The notes: generated from the letters alone by a model not told the origin. Counted from the first letter of the stretch, positions 1-8,208 are shown. The stretch is DNA of 64,000 nucleotides from Pseudomonas tritici (GCF_014268275.3 NZ_CP077084.1:2666001-2730000), one strand, 5' to 3'. Made by a program: numbers and translations.

Positions 1-461
1 GGCTGGCCTTGATGCTGCTGGGGTTCGGCGCCGCAAACTTCATCGGCACGCTGCTGGCCGGTTGGCTGCTGGTGCGCTATCCGCTCGGCACATTGGTGCT
101 GATGCCGGTATTGGTCGGCGTCGCGGCGCTCGCCCTGGTGCTGGTGCCTGCCTCTCTGCCAGGCCAGGCGCTGCTGCTGGCGCTGTGGGGCATGGCCTTT
201 GGCGGGGTGCCCGTGGCCTGGTCGAACTGGGTGGCTCGCGCCGTGCCGGATCAAGCTGAAAGTGCGGGTGGCATGGTAGTGGCTTCGGTGCAGTCAGCCA
301 TCGCGGCGGGGGCGGCCGGTGGGGGGGCGATGTTCAGTGTCAGCGGCATTGCCGGTGTGTTTCTCGGCGCCGGTGTGCTGATGTTGTTGGCAGCCTTGTT
401 GATTGCGCTGCGGGTACACGTGCCGCGTGATGGCGCCGCTGGCGTACCGTTGCATCTTTAA
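1..461 (+). CDS. MFS transporter, C-terminal fragment (cut by window start)
   Basis: The reading frame is open from the first bases, so this is the last 150 or so residues of a larger protein. It is almost entirely hydrophobic, with about four to five membrane segments separated by short loops (for example an AGWLLVRYPLG loop and a GMAFGGVPVAWSNWVARAVPDQAE loop spanning residues about 62 to 85). The PDQAESAGG segment followed by a Gly/Ala-rich helix is typical of the C-terminal half of drug- or arabinose-efflux type major facilitator proteins. The substrate cannot be told from this part. It ends 103 bases before the glutathione transferase gene on the same strand. Confidence 0.75.
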   Translation, partial: LALMLLGFGAANFIGTLLAGWLLVRYPLGTLVLMPVLVGVAALALVLVPASLPGQALLLALWGMAFGGVPVAWSNWVARAVPDQAESAGGMVVASVQSAIAAGAAGGGAMFSVSGIAGVFLGAGVLMLLAALLIALRVHVPRDGAAGVPLHL

Positions 462-564
462 ACCGACCTTGCAGATTGGCCGGCATTCACGGTGTGACGC
501 GCCATCAACCTTTGGTTTAGTCTGGGGCGCTTCGCTGATCGCAAACGCCTCTGGAGCAGTAAGC

Positions 565-1398
565 ATGACCGATTACGTACCCCCGAAAGTCTGGACCTGG
601 GACACCGAAAATGGCGGCACCTTCGCCAGCATCAACCGACCCATCGCCGGCGCGACCCATGATCAGCAACTGCCGGTGGGAGAGCACCCGCTGCAGGTGT
701 ACTCCCTGGCCACGCCTAACGGTCAGAAGGTCACCATCCTGCTCGAAGAATTACTGGCCCTGGGGCACAGCGGGGCAGAATACGATGCCTGGCTGATCAA
801 GATCGGCGACGGCGACCAGTTCGGCAGCGGCTTTGTCGGGGTCAATCCCAACTCCAAGATCCCGGCATTGCTGGACCGCAGCGGCGCCACGCCGATTCGT
901 GTGTTTGAATCTGGTGCGATTTTGCAGTACCTGGCAGAAAAGTTCGGCGCATTCTTCCCGACTGAGCCTGCGGCGCGTGCGGAATGCTTGTCGTGGTTGT
1001 TCTGGCAGATGGGCAGTGCGCCTTACCTGGGCGGTGGTTTCGGGCATTTCTATGCGTACGCGCCAAGCAAAATGGAGTACGCGATCAATCGGTTTGCCAT
1101 GGAGACCAAGCGACAGCTGGATGTATTGGATCAGCGCCTGGCGGTGAGTGAATACATTGCCGGGGATGAGTACACCATCGCCGATATCGCGATCTGGCCT
1201 TGGTATGGCGGGTTGGTAAAAGGCCGTTTGTATGGCGCGGCGGAGTTTTTGGCGGTGCATGAGTACACGCATGTGTTGCGCTGGGCGGATGCGATTGAAG
1301 CGCGGCCGGCGGTGCAGCGGGGGCGTAGGGTGAACCGGGTATCCGGCGAGCCTGCGGAGCAGTTGGCCGAGCGCCACTCTGCAAGCGACCTGGATTAA
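565..1398 (+). CDS. yghU: YghU-type glutathione S-transferase / GSH-dependent disulfide-bond oxidoreductase
   Basis: A 277-residue cytosolic thioredoxin-fold protein. From memory it aligns end to end with E. coli YghU: KVWTWD near the N-terminus, NRPIAGATHDQQLPVGEHPLQ, YSLATPNGQKVTILLEELLALG, the glutathione-contact segment NPNSKIPAL then RVFESGAILQYLAEKFG, and the C-terminal GDEYTIADIAIWPW signature. YghU binds two glutathiones and acts as a disulfide reductase/peroxidase rather than a classical transferase. An in-frame start exists 54 codons upstream, but the ATG at 565 gives the family N-terminus MTDYVPPKVWTWD and follows a GGAG Shine-Dalgarno. The gene stands alone and is followed by a REPIN separating it from the convergent sugar-binding gene. 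Confidence 0.93.
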   Translation: MTDYVPPKVWTWDTENGGTFASINRPIAGATHDQQLPVGEHPLQVYSLATPNGQKVTILLEELLALGHSGAEYDAWLIKIGDGDQFGSGFVGVNPNSKIPALLDRSGATPIRVFESGAILQYLAEKFGAFFPTEPAARAECLSWLFWQMGSAPYLGGGFGHFYAYAPSKMEYAINRFAMETKRQLDVLDQRLAVSEYIAGDEYTIADIAIWPWYGGLVKGRLYGAAEFLAVHEYTHVLRWADAIEARPAVQRGRRVNRVSGEPAEQLAERHSASDLD

Positions 1399-1401
1399 AA
1401 C

Positions 1402-1491
1402 TGTGGGAGCGGGCTTGCTCGCGAATGCGGTGTGTCAGTCAACAGATTCATTGGCTGATCCACCGCATTCGCGAGCAAGCCCGCTCCCACA
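1402..1491. repeat. REPIN (paired inverted REP elements) between convergent genes
   Basis: Two inverted REP sequences: the left arm begins TGTGGGAGCGGGCTTGCTCG and the right arm ends CAAGCCCGCTCCCACA. They are separated by about 30 bases. The arms are near perfect over about 30 bases (extending through GCGAATGCGGTG / CACCGCATTCGC), so RNA from either strand would fold into a strong hairpin. Such doublets are a hallmark of the P. fluorescens group and here may limit read-through between yghU and the convergent sugar-binding gene. Confidence 0.93.
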
Positions 1492-1512
1492 TTTGGATTT
1501 GTGTACCCAAGT

Positions 1513-2439
1513 TTATTTGTAGCGCTGCTCAAACACCGCCACCTGTTCCGGCTTGATTAGCTCAAACGGCACCCACACTTCCGATTCAATCGGCTCGCCC
1601 TTGATCATCCGGATCGCCGCCTGCACCGCTTGGGTTGCCTGGGCTTTCGGGTCCTGAAACACCGACGCCGTCAGCAAGCCACGCTTGATCGCCGCCAGGC
1701 CATCGGGCAAGCCGTCGATGCCGATAATCGCCACCTCGCCCTTGGCTTTGCCGGCTTGCTGCAACGCCATGGCTGCGCCAATCGCCATTTCATCGTTGTT
1801 GGCGACGATCGCATCGAACTGTGTACCCGCCAGTAACCAGTTGCTGGTCAAGTCCATGCCCTTGCTGCGTTGCCATTCGGCGCTTTGCTGCTCCACCACC
1901 TTGATGCCGGGAAAGTCCTTGAGCACCTGTTTGGCGCCCTCGGTGCGGTCATGGGTGGCGTTTTGCGCAAGGTCACCCATGATGATCGCCACGTTGCCCT
2001 TGCCGCCAAGTTTTTCCGCGAGGTAGCGCATCTGCAATTGCCCGGCCTCGATGTCGTTGGAGGCCACGGTGACGACGCCCTTGGGCAGCGTGCGTTCATC
2101 CGGGTGGCGGTTGACGTACACCAGTGGCGTCTTCGCGGCGGTGGCTGCGCGGGTGATGTTGGCGGTGGCGGCGGTATCCACCGGCAGCACGATCACCGCG
2201 TCGACTTTCTGGTTGAGAAAGCCTTCGACCTGGTTGAGCTGGCGCACCACGTCGCCCTGGGCGTCTTCGAACTGGATCTGCACGTCCTGCTGTTGGGCGG
2301 CGGTTTCGAGGCCGGTGCGCACGTAGGTCATGAAGTTGTCGTCGACCCGGGCAATGCTCACGCCGATACGGTAAGCGGCGAACGTCCATTGGCTGAACAG
2401 CAGTAACAGCGTGGCAACGAACAACGAATAGCGGTTCAT
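1513..2439 (-). CDS. Periplasmic sugar-binding protein of ABC type (ribose/inositol family)
   Basis: A 308-residue secreted protein with an N-terminal signal peptide (MNRYSLFVATLLLLFSQWTFA) followed by a type I periplasmic binding fold: YRIGVSIARVDDNFMTYVRTGLE at the start, VDAVIVLPVDTAAT, TPLVYVNRHP, VASNDIEAGQLQMRYL, and ANNDEMAIGAAMALQQAG / IIGIDGLPDGLAAI near the C-terminus. This is the RbsB/MocB/IbpA pattern for pentoses, inositols and related polyols. The start at 2439 was chosen because it gives the signal peptide and lies after an AAGGGTGATCC-region ribosome site; an upstream extension would erase it. It is the last gene of a three-gene operon, 19 bases after the isomerase. No ATPase or permease follows, which is unusual for an uptake receptor. 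Confidence 0.9.
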   Translation of the reverse strand: MNRYSLFVATLLLLFSQWTFAAYRIGVSIARVDDNFMTYVRTGLETAAQQQDVQIQFEDAQGDVVRQLNQVEGFLNQKVDAVIVLPVDTAATANITRAATAAKTPLVYVNRHPDERTLPKGVVTVASNDIEAGQLQMRYLAEKLGGKGNVAIIMGDLAQNATHDRTEGAKQVLKDFPGIKVVEQQSAEWQRSKGMDLTSNWLLAGTQFDAIVANNDEMAIGAAMALQQAGKAKGEVAIIGIDGLPDGLAAIKRGLLTASVFQDPKAQATQAVQAAIRMIKGEPIESEVWVPFELIKPEQVAVFEQRYK

Positions 2440-2458
2440 AAGGGTGATCCTTTTATTG

Positions 2459-3238
2459 TTATAGGGTGAATGCTTGGCGGAAACGCTCCAAGGCCAGTTC
2501 GCTGTCGCCGCTGGCCCAGCCTTCCAGTCCGACCACGCCGCTGTAGCCCATGGCGTGCAACGCCCTGGCAATGGCCGGGTAGTGGATTTCTCCCGTGCCG
2601 GGTTCCTGGCGGCCCGGCACGTCGGCGACCTGGATTTCACCGATGGCGCTACCGGCGCGCTGGATCAATTCGATCAGGTTTCCTTCGCCGATCTGCGCGT
2701 GGTACAGGTCCAGGTTCATCTTCAGGTGTGGGCTGCCCACGGCTTCGATCAGCGCCAGGGTGTCGTCGGCGCGGGCGAATGGGGTGCCGGGGTGATCGAC
2801 GTCGGTGTTGAGGTTTTCCAGCAGGAACACGCGGCCGGCGTCTTCGCCCAGGCGGGCGATTTTTTCCAGGGTTTTGCAGGCGCTCAGCCACATGCGCGCG
2901 GTGGTCCGGGACACCGGCTGCACGGGCAGGCCGCCGTCACCCAGGCCGGTGCCGTGCAGGTTGAGGCTGGGGCAGTTCAATTGCTCGGCTACCCTCAAGG
3001 ATTCGCGGGCGCTGTCGAGCAATTGGCGGATGCCGTCGGGGTCGGTGAGGGTGCCGGTGATGTAGCCGGTCATCGAGGTGAAATCGGCACCGGTGGCGGC
3101 GAGGGCATTGATGTCCTTGTCGGTCCAGTTCCAGATCTCGGCGCTGAACCCCAGCGCGTGAATACGCTGTACGCGCTCGATAAAGGGCAGGTCGAGAAAC
3201 ACCATCTCGGCACTGACCGCCAGTGTGAACGGGATCAT
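2459..3238 (-). CDS. Hydroxypyruvate isomerase-like TIM-barrel sugar isomerase
   Basis: A 259-residue soluble protein of the xylose-isomerase-like TIM-barrel superfamily, closest in pattern to hydroxypyruvate isomerase (Hyi/OtnI). Supporting segments are LDLPFIERVQRIHALGFSAEIWNW near the N-terminus, LNLHGTGLGDGGLPV, FLLENLNTDVDHPGTPFARA (metal-ligand Glu followed by the substrate loop), LKMNLDLYHAQIGEGNL, IGEIQVADVPGRQEPGTGEIHY and GVVGLEGWASGD. These carry the usual Glu, Asp, His and Glu ligand positions for a divalent metal. The true substrate is unknown; the neighbours suggest a ketose or inosose derivative. It overlaps the upstream dehydrogenase by four bases, so the two are translationally coupled. 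Confidence 0.85.
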   Translation of the reverse strand: MIPFTLAVSAEMVFLDLPFIERVQRIHALGFSAEIWNWTDKDINALAATGADFTSMTGYITGTLTDPDGIRQLLDSARESLRVAEQLNCPSLNLHGTGLGDGGLPVQPVSRTTARMWLSACKTLEKIARLGEDAGRVFLLENLNTDVDHPGTPFARADDTLALIEAVGSPHLKMNLDLYHAQIGEGNLIELIQRAGSAIGEIQVADVPGRQEPGTGEIHYPAIARALHAMGYSGVVGLEGWASGDSELALERFRQAFTL

Positions 3239-4254
3239 CGCTGGGCTCCCTGCACGGCGACGGCCTTGCCCGTTTCGAACGACTCGATGCAGGCGCGCGC
3301 AATCGCCAGGGCCGCGCGCGCATCTTCGCCGCTGGCCAGGGGCTTGGCGCCGCTGCGCAGGCAGTCGACGAAGTGGTTGAGCTCGGCAATGTAGGCGTCG
3401 CGCAGCAGGTCAGTGTCCAGGCGTAGAGTGTCGGCCTGGATGCCTTGGGCCAGGTAGCGCACCAGGTCGGATTCAGTGACGCTGCCCATGCTCAGCATGC
3501 CTGCGCTGCCGAACACTTCGCCGCGCACATCGTAGCCATACACGGCCTGGAAGTTGGCCTCGGCGGTGGCAATCGCGCCATTGTCGAAGCGGATCGTGAC
3601 CACGGCGGTGTCGAGGAAACCTTTGCTTTTGTATTCCGGAGCGATCAGGGCGTCGGCCATTACGTACACCTGTACCGCTTCGGCGCCGGGGTTGAGGTAG
3701 CGCAGGGTGTCGAAGTCGTGGATCAGGGTTTCCAGGAAAATCACCCATTGCGGTGAAGCGGCCGGGTTGTTCAATGCCGGGTCGCGGGTCAGCGAGCGCA
3801 ACAGTTGCGGCGTGCCGATACGGCCGGCGACGACGTCGAGGTGGGCAGTACGGAAGCTTTTGGCGAAACGCCGGTTGAAGCCGACCTGCAAGGGCACCCG
3901 CGCATCGGCTGCGGCGGCGATGGCGCGGTCGGCTTCGTCCAGGGTGATGGCCATCGGTTTTTCGCAGAAGATGCCTTTGCCGGCGCGCGCGGCGCTGATC
4001 ACCAGTTCGGCGTGGCTGCGCGCGGGGGCGGCGATGAGTACGCCGTCGATATCCGGGTCGTCGAGCAGTTGTTGCGGGTCGGTGTAGACCTTGGCTACCC
4101 CCAGTTCAGCGGCAAGGCGGGCGGCTTGGCCCGGAGTCGGGTCGGCAATGGCGGCCAGGCTGGCACCGGGGATGTGTCGCGCAGCCGTGAGTCCGTGGAA
4201 GCTGCCCATGCGACCAGCCCCGATCAAGCCAAGGCGGATGTTCTGTGTACTCAT
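3235..4254 (-). CDS. Gfo/Idh/MocA-family NAD(P)-dependent dehydrogenase (inositol 2-dehydrogenase-like)
   Basis: A 339-residue oxidoreductase. The N-terminal Rossmann fold shows LGLIGAGRMGSFH (residues about 8 to 20) and the family signature GIFCEKPMAI, whose Lys is the conserved catalytic residue; later comes FNRRFAKSF and, after QWVIFLETLIHDFDTLRYL, the conserved His/Asp pair for polyol oxidation. This is the IolG/MocA/scyllo-inositol dehydrogenase architecture at normal length. It is the first gene of the minus-strand operon, 60 bases downstream of a sigma-54 promoter. By context it would oxidise the sugar or polyol bound by the operon's periplasmic protein, before isomerisation. The exact substrate cannot be read from sequence. 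Confidence 0.88.
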   Translation of the reverse strand: MSTQNIRLGLIGAGRMGSFHGLTAARHIPGASLAAIADPTPGQAARLAAELGVAKVYTDPQQLLDDPDIDGVLIAAPARSHAELVISAARAGKGIFCEKPMAITLDEADRAIAAAADARVPLQVGFNRRFAKSFRTAHLDVVAGRIGTPQLLRSLTRDPALNNPAASPQWVIFLETLIHDFDTLRYLNPGAEAVQVYVMADALIAPEYKSKGFLDTAVVTIRFDNGAIATAEANFQAVYGYDVRGEVFGSAGMLSMGSVTESDLVRYLAQGIQADTLRLDTDLLRDAYIAELNHFVDCLRSGAKPLASGEDARAALAIARACIESFETGKAVAVQGAQR

Positions 4255-4313
4255 GAAATAAACCCCTTTTTATTATTGGCCTCAGGACAGTCCTGATGGG
4301 CGAAAAGGTAGGA

Positions 4314-4328
4314 GCAAGGGCTGTGCCA
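4314..4328 (-). promoter_or_regulatory. Sigma-54 promoter of the dehydrogenase-isomerase-binding protein operon
   Basis: On the minus strand the sequence reads TGGCAC, five bases (agccc), TTGC, which matches the -24/-12 RpoN consensus exactly. The -12 element lies about 60 bases before the start codon at 4254. The divergent neighbour is a sigma-54 activator, which fits a dedicated regulator-promoter pair. Confidence 0.9.
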
Positions 4329-4378
4329 ATTCATAACTTGCTGATATTTATGAATTTATAAATGCATATAAACAAAAA

Positions 4379-4428
4379 GTGTTCATTCTGATGACATGTC
4401 TATACTGACATGTCAAAAACATGAACAC
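4379..4428. promoter_or_regulatory. Candidate upstream activating site for the sigma-54 activator
   Basis: A compact symmetric cluster: outer inverted repeat GTGTTCAT (4379-4386) and ATGAACAC (4421-4428) enclosing two TGACATGTC copies (4392-4400 and 4406-4414), the second within the perfect palindrome TGACATGTCA. It lies 50 to 100 bases upstream of the RpoN promoter and directly abuts the activator gene, so one site could serve both activation and autoregulation. This is inferred from symmetry and position. Confidence 0.7.
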
Positions 4429-4430
4429 GG

Positions 4431-6401
4431 ATGCCCCCAATGACCATGACGTTCAGCGTGCAAGACCTCGACTACCTGACGGCCTTGGGGCCTGCCGCGC
4501 TGAATGACGGACCTGTGTCCGCGCTGGAGCAGGCGTGGCGGGAGTGCCTGGCCGGCCGGGTCGAGCGCCCTGGCGACGTCCGGCAAGTCATCTGGGATTC
4601 CTGGCGGCGCAGCGTCGAGGCCGGTATCGATCCCGATGACAGCGGGTATCGCTTCGTGGCGCCCCGCGACCTTGATGCCACCCTGGCAACTCACCGCGTG
4701 CTGATCGCTACCGCCGCGCAAGTCATGCACGGCTTGCTGGCCTACAACCCGCGCGGCCATATCAACCTCACTGATGCCGACGGCACCACCCTGTATTTCT
4801 GCGGGCTGGACATCACCCCGGTGGGCAGCCGCCTGCTGGAATCCGTGCAAGGCACCAACTGCACCGGGTTGGCCCTGGCCGAAGATCGCCTGGTGTATGT
4901 GCTGGCCGAGGAAAATTTTGGTCGTGGCCTGCGCCAGCGCCGCATGCACTGCGCCGCCGCGCCGATCAAGAATGCCCAGGGTGAAACCCTGGCGATGCTG
5001 ACACTCACCGCCGAGCCCGGCTGGTTTCACTTTCATACCCTCGGCACCGTGCAGGCGGCGGCCGAAGCCGTATCACGGCAGATGGCCCTGCAAGGCCTGC
5101 TGGAAGAACAGCAAACCGTCCTCGAAGTGCTCAACGAAGGCCTGGTGGTGCTGGACGCGCGCGGCTGCATCAAGGCGCTCAACCGCTATGCCCGGCAATT
5201 GTTCCGGGTGGGGCTGGAGCTGATCGGTCGCCCGTTCCAGCACCTGGGCCGCAGTGAGTTGGGTGATGCGACGGGGGAGCCTGTGCGCGACCTGGATTGC
5301 ACCTTTCATCTGCACGACCGCAGCCAGCTCGCTTGCCTGGTTTCAGTCTGCCCGCTGGAGCAGGGCGGGGTGATCGTATCGGTGCGCGAGAACCGCCGTA
5401 TCCGCGAAATTACCCGGCGCATTATCAGCACCCAGGCCCGCTACACCTTTGAAACTATCCAAGGCCACTCGCGCGCTATCCAGGACGCGCTGCACCTGGG
5501 CCGCATCGCCAGTCGCAGTGAGTCCACCACCTTGATCCTCGGCGAAAGCGGTACCGGCAAAGAGCTGTTTGCCCAAGCGATCCATAACGGCAGCGACCGT
5601 TGCACTGGGCCCTTTGTGGCGGTCAACTGCGGCGCCATCCCGCGAGACCTGGTGCAAAGCGAGCTATTCGGGCATGTCGAAGGCGCGTTCACCGGCTCAG
5701 CCCGTGGCGGCTCAGCGGGCAAGTTCGAACTGGCGGAGGGCGGCACTATCTTCCTGGATGAGATTGGCGACATGTCTTTCGATGCCCAGGTCAGCCTGTT
5801 GCGGGTGTTGCAGGAGGGTGAAATCACCCGCGTGGGGGCGAAGAGTTCGCGCCAAGTGAACGTGCGCATCATCGCCGCCACCAATCGCAATTTGAGCCAG
5901 GCGGTGGCAGAGGGCGCGTTTCGCGAAGACCTCTACTACCGCCTCAACGTGTTGAACCTGACCGTGCCGCCACTGCGCATGCGCCGCGACGATATACCGC
6001 TGCTGGCGCGGCACTTTCTTGCCCGCTGCGCGCGTTCACTGCGTAAATCGGTGCAGGGTTTTTCCCCGGACGCCATGGCGCTGCTCTCGGCCTACGGCTG
6101 GCCGGGTAATGTGCGGGAGTTGGAAAACAGCATTGAACGGGCAACCAACCTGGCGACGGGTGAACTGATCCAGCCTGTCGACCTGCCCTTGGAAAGCAAG
6201 CCGCGCGCAACGCTGCGCACTGACGAAGCGCAACCGCCCCAGAACCTGAGCAGCCATGAAATGCACGCCATCGTCGCCGCGCTCGAAAGCACCCGCGGCA
6301 ACATCCGCCTGGCCGCCCGGCAGCTAAACGTGTCGCGGGGCGGGTTGTATAACAAGATGAGCCGGTTCGGCCTGAATGCCACGGATTTTCGTGGCGGCTG
6401 A
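4431..6401 (+). CDS. Sigma-54-dependent transcriptional activator, AcoR-like (GAF-PAS-AAA+-Fis HTH)
   Basis: A 656-residue enhancer-binding protein. An N-terminal GAF-type sensor (about residues 60 to 210) is followed by a PAS-like segment (about 220 to 320), then the sigma-54 interaction AAA+ domain with Walker A GESGTGKE near residue 370, the sigma-54 contact loop GAFTGS near 420, Walker B GGTIFLDEIGD, and a C-terminal Fis helix-turn-helix ending LNVSRGGLYNKMSRFGL. This layout is that of AcoR, which senses a small metabolite. It is divergent from the dehydrogenase operon with its RpoN promoter, so it most likely activates that operon when the substrate is present. Alternative in-frame starts at 4440 and 4446 cannot be excluded; the ribosome site is weak. 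Confidence 0.92.
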   Translation: MPPMTMTFSVQDLDYLTALGPAALNDGPVSALEQAWRECLAGRVERPGDVRQVIWDSWRRSVEAGIDPDDSGYRFVAPRDLDATLATHRVLIATAAQVMHGLLAYNPRGHINLTDADGTTLYFCGLDITPVGSRLLESVQGTNCTGLALAEDRLVYVLAEENFGRGLRQRRMHCAAAPIKNAQGETLAMLTLTAEPGWFHFHTLGTVQAAAEAVSRQMALQGLLEEQQTVLEVLNEGLVVLDARGCIKALNRYARQLFRVGLELIGRPFQHLGRSELGDATGEPVRDLDCTFHLHDRSQLACLVSVCPLEQGGVIVSVRENRRIREITRRIISTQARYTFETIQGHSRAIQDALHLGRIASRSESTTLILGESGTGKELFAQAIHNGSDRCTGPFVAVNCGAIPRDLVQSELFGHVEGAFTGSARGGSAGKFELAEGGTIFLDEIGDMSFDAQVSLLRVLQEGEITRVGAKSSRQVNVRIIAATNRNLSQAVAEGAFREDLYYRLNVLNLTVPPLRMRRDDIPLLARHFLARCARSLRKSVQGFSPDAMALLSAYGWPGNVRELENSIERATNLATGELIQPVDLPLESKPRATLRTDEAQPPQNLSSHEMHAIVAALESTRGNIRLAARQLNVSRGGLYNKMSRFGLNATDFRGG

Positions 6402-6414
6402 CCGCGTCGCAGGG

Positions 6415-7995
6415 CTAGGGCTTCAACTGCTTCCAGTCAATCGCAAAGCGCGCCAGGTATTTACGCAGGCGATCCGCATCGTTGGGCTGGGCCTTGGCCT
6501 GGCGGGATACACCGAACAAGCGGCGGCCGGCGTCGGATAGGCTATCGGATTGCAGGCACACCTCGATGACGGCCTTGAGTTGCAACTGGTCGAACAGGTC
6601 CAGGTCGGCGGGCAGCAGGGTGTGTGGCTCGGACAGCCCCCAGGCGTAGCGCAGGCGTTGGATTTCTTCTTCGGCCTGGGCCTCATCGATACGTCCGCTG
6701 TCGGCCAGGGTCGCCATGCGCGTGATCGACGCAGACAGCTCGCGAAAGTTACCCTGCCACGCCGCTTCGCTGGAACAGGCGAACGCCAGGTAGCGGCGGC
6801 GCGCTTCGAGGTTGAAGCGCACGCGGCGGCCTTGCTCGCGGGCGTGGCGCTCCAGCTCGAAATCGATATTGGGCTCGATGTCTTCGCGCCTCCCCGCCAA
6901 GCCCGGCAGATCAAAGGTCCACAGGTTGATGCGCGCGTACAGGTCTTCGCGGAACAGCCCTTCGGCCACGCGCCCGCGCAGGTCGCGATGGGTGCCGGCG
7001 ATGATCAGGAAGTCACTGGCCACTTCGCGGTCGGCGCCCATGGGGTAGAAGCGCTTTTCTTCGATGGCTTTAAGCAGCATCGCTTGTTCATCAGGGCCCA
7101 GTTCGCCGATTTCATCAAGGAACAACATGCCGCCATCCGCCGCGCGCAGCAGGCCGTCGCGCGCGTTTTGTGCGCCGGTGAAGGCGCCCTTGGTATGCCC
7201 GAACAACGCCGACATAGCACCATCGCCGCGCAGCGTGGCGCAGTTGACTTCCACGAAGCGCCCTTGCACTTGATGGCGGCTGCGCTTGAGTTCGTAGATG
7301 CGGCGGGCGAGGAACGACTTGCCCGCGCCCGTGGGGCCGATCAGCAGCATCGGCGCCGTGGAGCGCACGGCCACGCGTTCGATCTGCTCGATGGAGGCAT
7401 TGAACGCGCTGTTGCGTGTGGCGATCCCCGACTTGAGAAACGCCAGGCCTTCCAGGCGCTGGTGGGCGAAGCGTGAGGCGATGCGGTCGTAGCGTGACAG
7501 GTCGAGATCGATCAGGGTGTGTGTGCCCGTGGCGGGCGCGGTGTCGTCAAGGCGGCGGCTGGGCGCGGTCTGGATCAACCGAGCGGGCAGGTTGCGCGCC
7601 TCGGTCAGCAGGAACCAGCAAATCTGCGCCACGTGCGTACCGGTCGTGATGTGGACCAGGTAGTCCTCGTGTTCGGTGTCGAAGCGGTAGTCGGTGGTGA
7701 AGTCGTGCAGCGCGCCGTAGACCTCTTCGAAATCCCAGGGGTCGTTCAGCGGCATGGGGTGCAGGCGCACCTCGGTGTGGGGCGAGATCTGCTGGACATC
7801 GGCGCGCAGCCGCTCGGCGAGGCTGACGTCCCGGGCGTCGATGTCGTGGATCAGCTCCAGGCGATCAATCTGCAGGGTGTCCTGCTGGCACAGGCCGACG
7901 CTGGGGCGCCAGTGGTTCCAGCGGTTGGCACCTTTGCCGACGCGATCCAGTTTGGAGCCGATAAACCCGATGGCGACGGTGCGCTTGTGTTTCAT
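6415..7995 (-). CDS. rtcR: RtcR, sigma-54-dependent activator of the RNA-repair operon
   Basis: A 526-residue protein. The N-terminal half (about 1 to 180) is the RtcR sensor, a CARF-like Rossmann domain starting KRTVAIGFIGSKLDRVGKG and containing DYLVHITTGTHVAQICWFLLTEAR. The AAA+ domain follows with Walker A GPTGAGKS (near residue 218), sigma-54 contact loop GAFTGA, and Walker B GGMLFLDEIGEL. The C-terminus has a short DNA-binding part with RLFGVSRQAK. In E. coli RtcR is autoinhibited by the N-terminal domain and activates rtcBA after RNA damage. Here it is divergent from rtcB across 213 bases that contain a sigma-54 promoter. It converges with the AcoR-like gene, with 13 bases between stops. 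Confidence 0.96.
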   Translation of the reverse strand: MKHKRTVAIGFIGSKLDRVGKGANRWNHWRPSVGLCQQDTLQIDRLELIHDIDARDVSLAERLRADVQQISPHTEVRLHPMPLNDPWDFEEVYGALHDFTTDYRFDTEHEDYLVHITTGTHVAQICWFLLTEARNLPARLIQTAPSRRLDDTAPATGTHTLIDLDLSRYDRIASRFAHQRLEGLAFLKSGIATRNSAFNASIEQIERVAVRSTAPMLLIGPTGAGKSFLARRIYELKRSRHQVQGRFVEVNCATLRGDGAMSALFGHTKGAFTGAQNARDGLLRAADGGMLFLDEIGELGPDEQAMLLKAIEEKRFYPMGADREVASDFLIIAGTHRDLRGRVAEGLFREDLYARINLWTFDLPGLAGRREDIEPNIDFELERHAREQGRRVRFNLEARRRYLAFACSSEAAWQGNFRELSASITRMATLADSGRIDEAQAEEEIQRLRYAWGLSEPHTLLPADLDLFDQLQLKAVIEVCLQSDSLSDAGRRLFGVSRQAKAQPNDADRLRKYLARFAIDWKQLKP

Positions 7996-8014
7996 GGGTA
8001 GACCAAAATATAAG

Positions 8015-8100
8015 TAACGATATGTGAGGATATGAAGTTGACGATCGGCTTGTCATGGTTTTTTTAGGTGTGAGTTATCATTTGTTAAAAATAACGATAT
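8015..8100. promoter_or_regulatory. Repeated TAACGATAT motifs, candidate RtcR binding sites
   Basis: The nine-base word TAACGATAT occurs at 8015-8023 and again at 8092-8100 in an AT-rich stretch between rtcR and rtcB, with a reverse-oriented GTTATC at 8074-8079 between them. Spacing upstream of the RpoN promoter (about 45 bases from the nearer copy) fits enhancer sites for RtcR. The assignment is inferred from repetition and place only. Confidence 0.5.
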
Positions 8101-8142
8101 AAAACAATTAGATAAGTATTTTTAGAACGGCTTTTAAAAAAC

Positions 8143-8157
8143 TGGCACGCCCGCTGC
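8143..8157 (+). promoter_or_regulatory. Sigma-54 promoter of rtcB operon
   Basis: The sequence TGGCAC, five bases (gcccg), CTGC differs from the RpoN -24/-12 consensus at one position and retains the essential GG and GC dinucleotides at correct spacing. It lies about 50 bases before the rtcB start, as expected for an RtcR-controlled operon. Confidence 0.85.
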
Positions 8158-8208
8158 TATGTCTCTATCAACGCCGCAGCGCCGGCTTTCAAAAAAAGAA
8201 TCGAGATC

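Noticed and set aside
2474..3394. Long open frame on the plus strand opposite the isomerase and dehydrogenase genes
   Set aside because: It is the mirror of two well-supported genes, has low-complexity Gly/Ala/Val/Gln composition and no family features.
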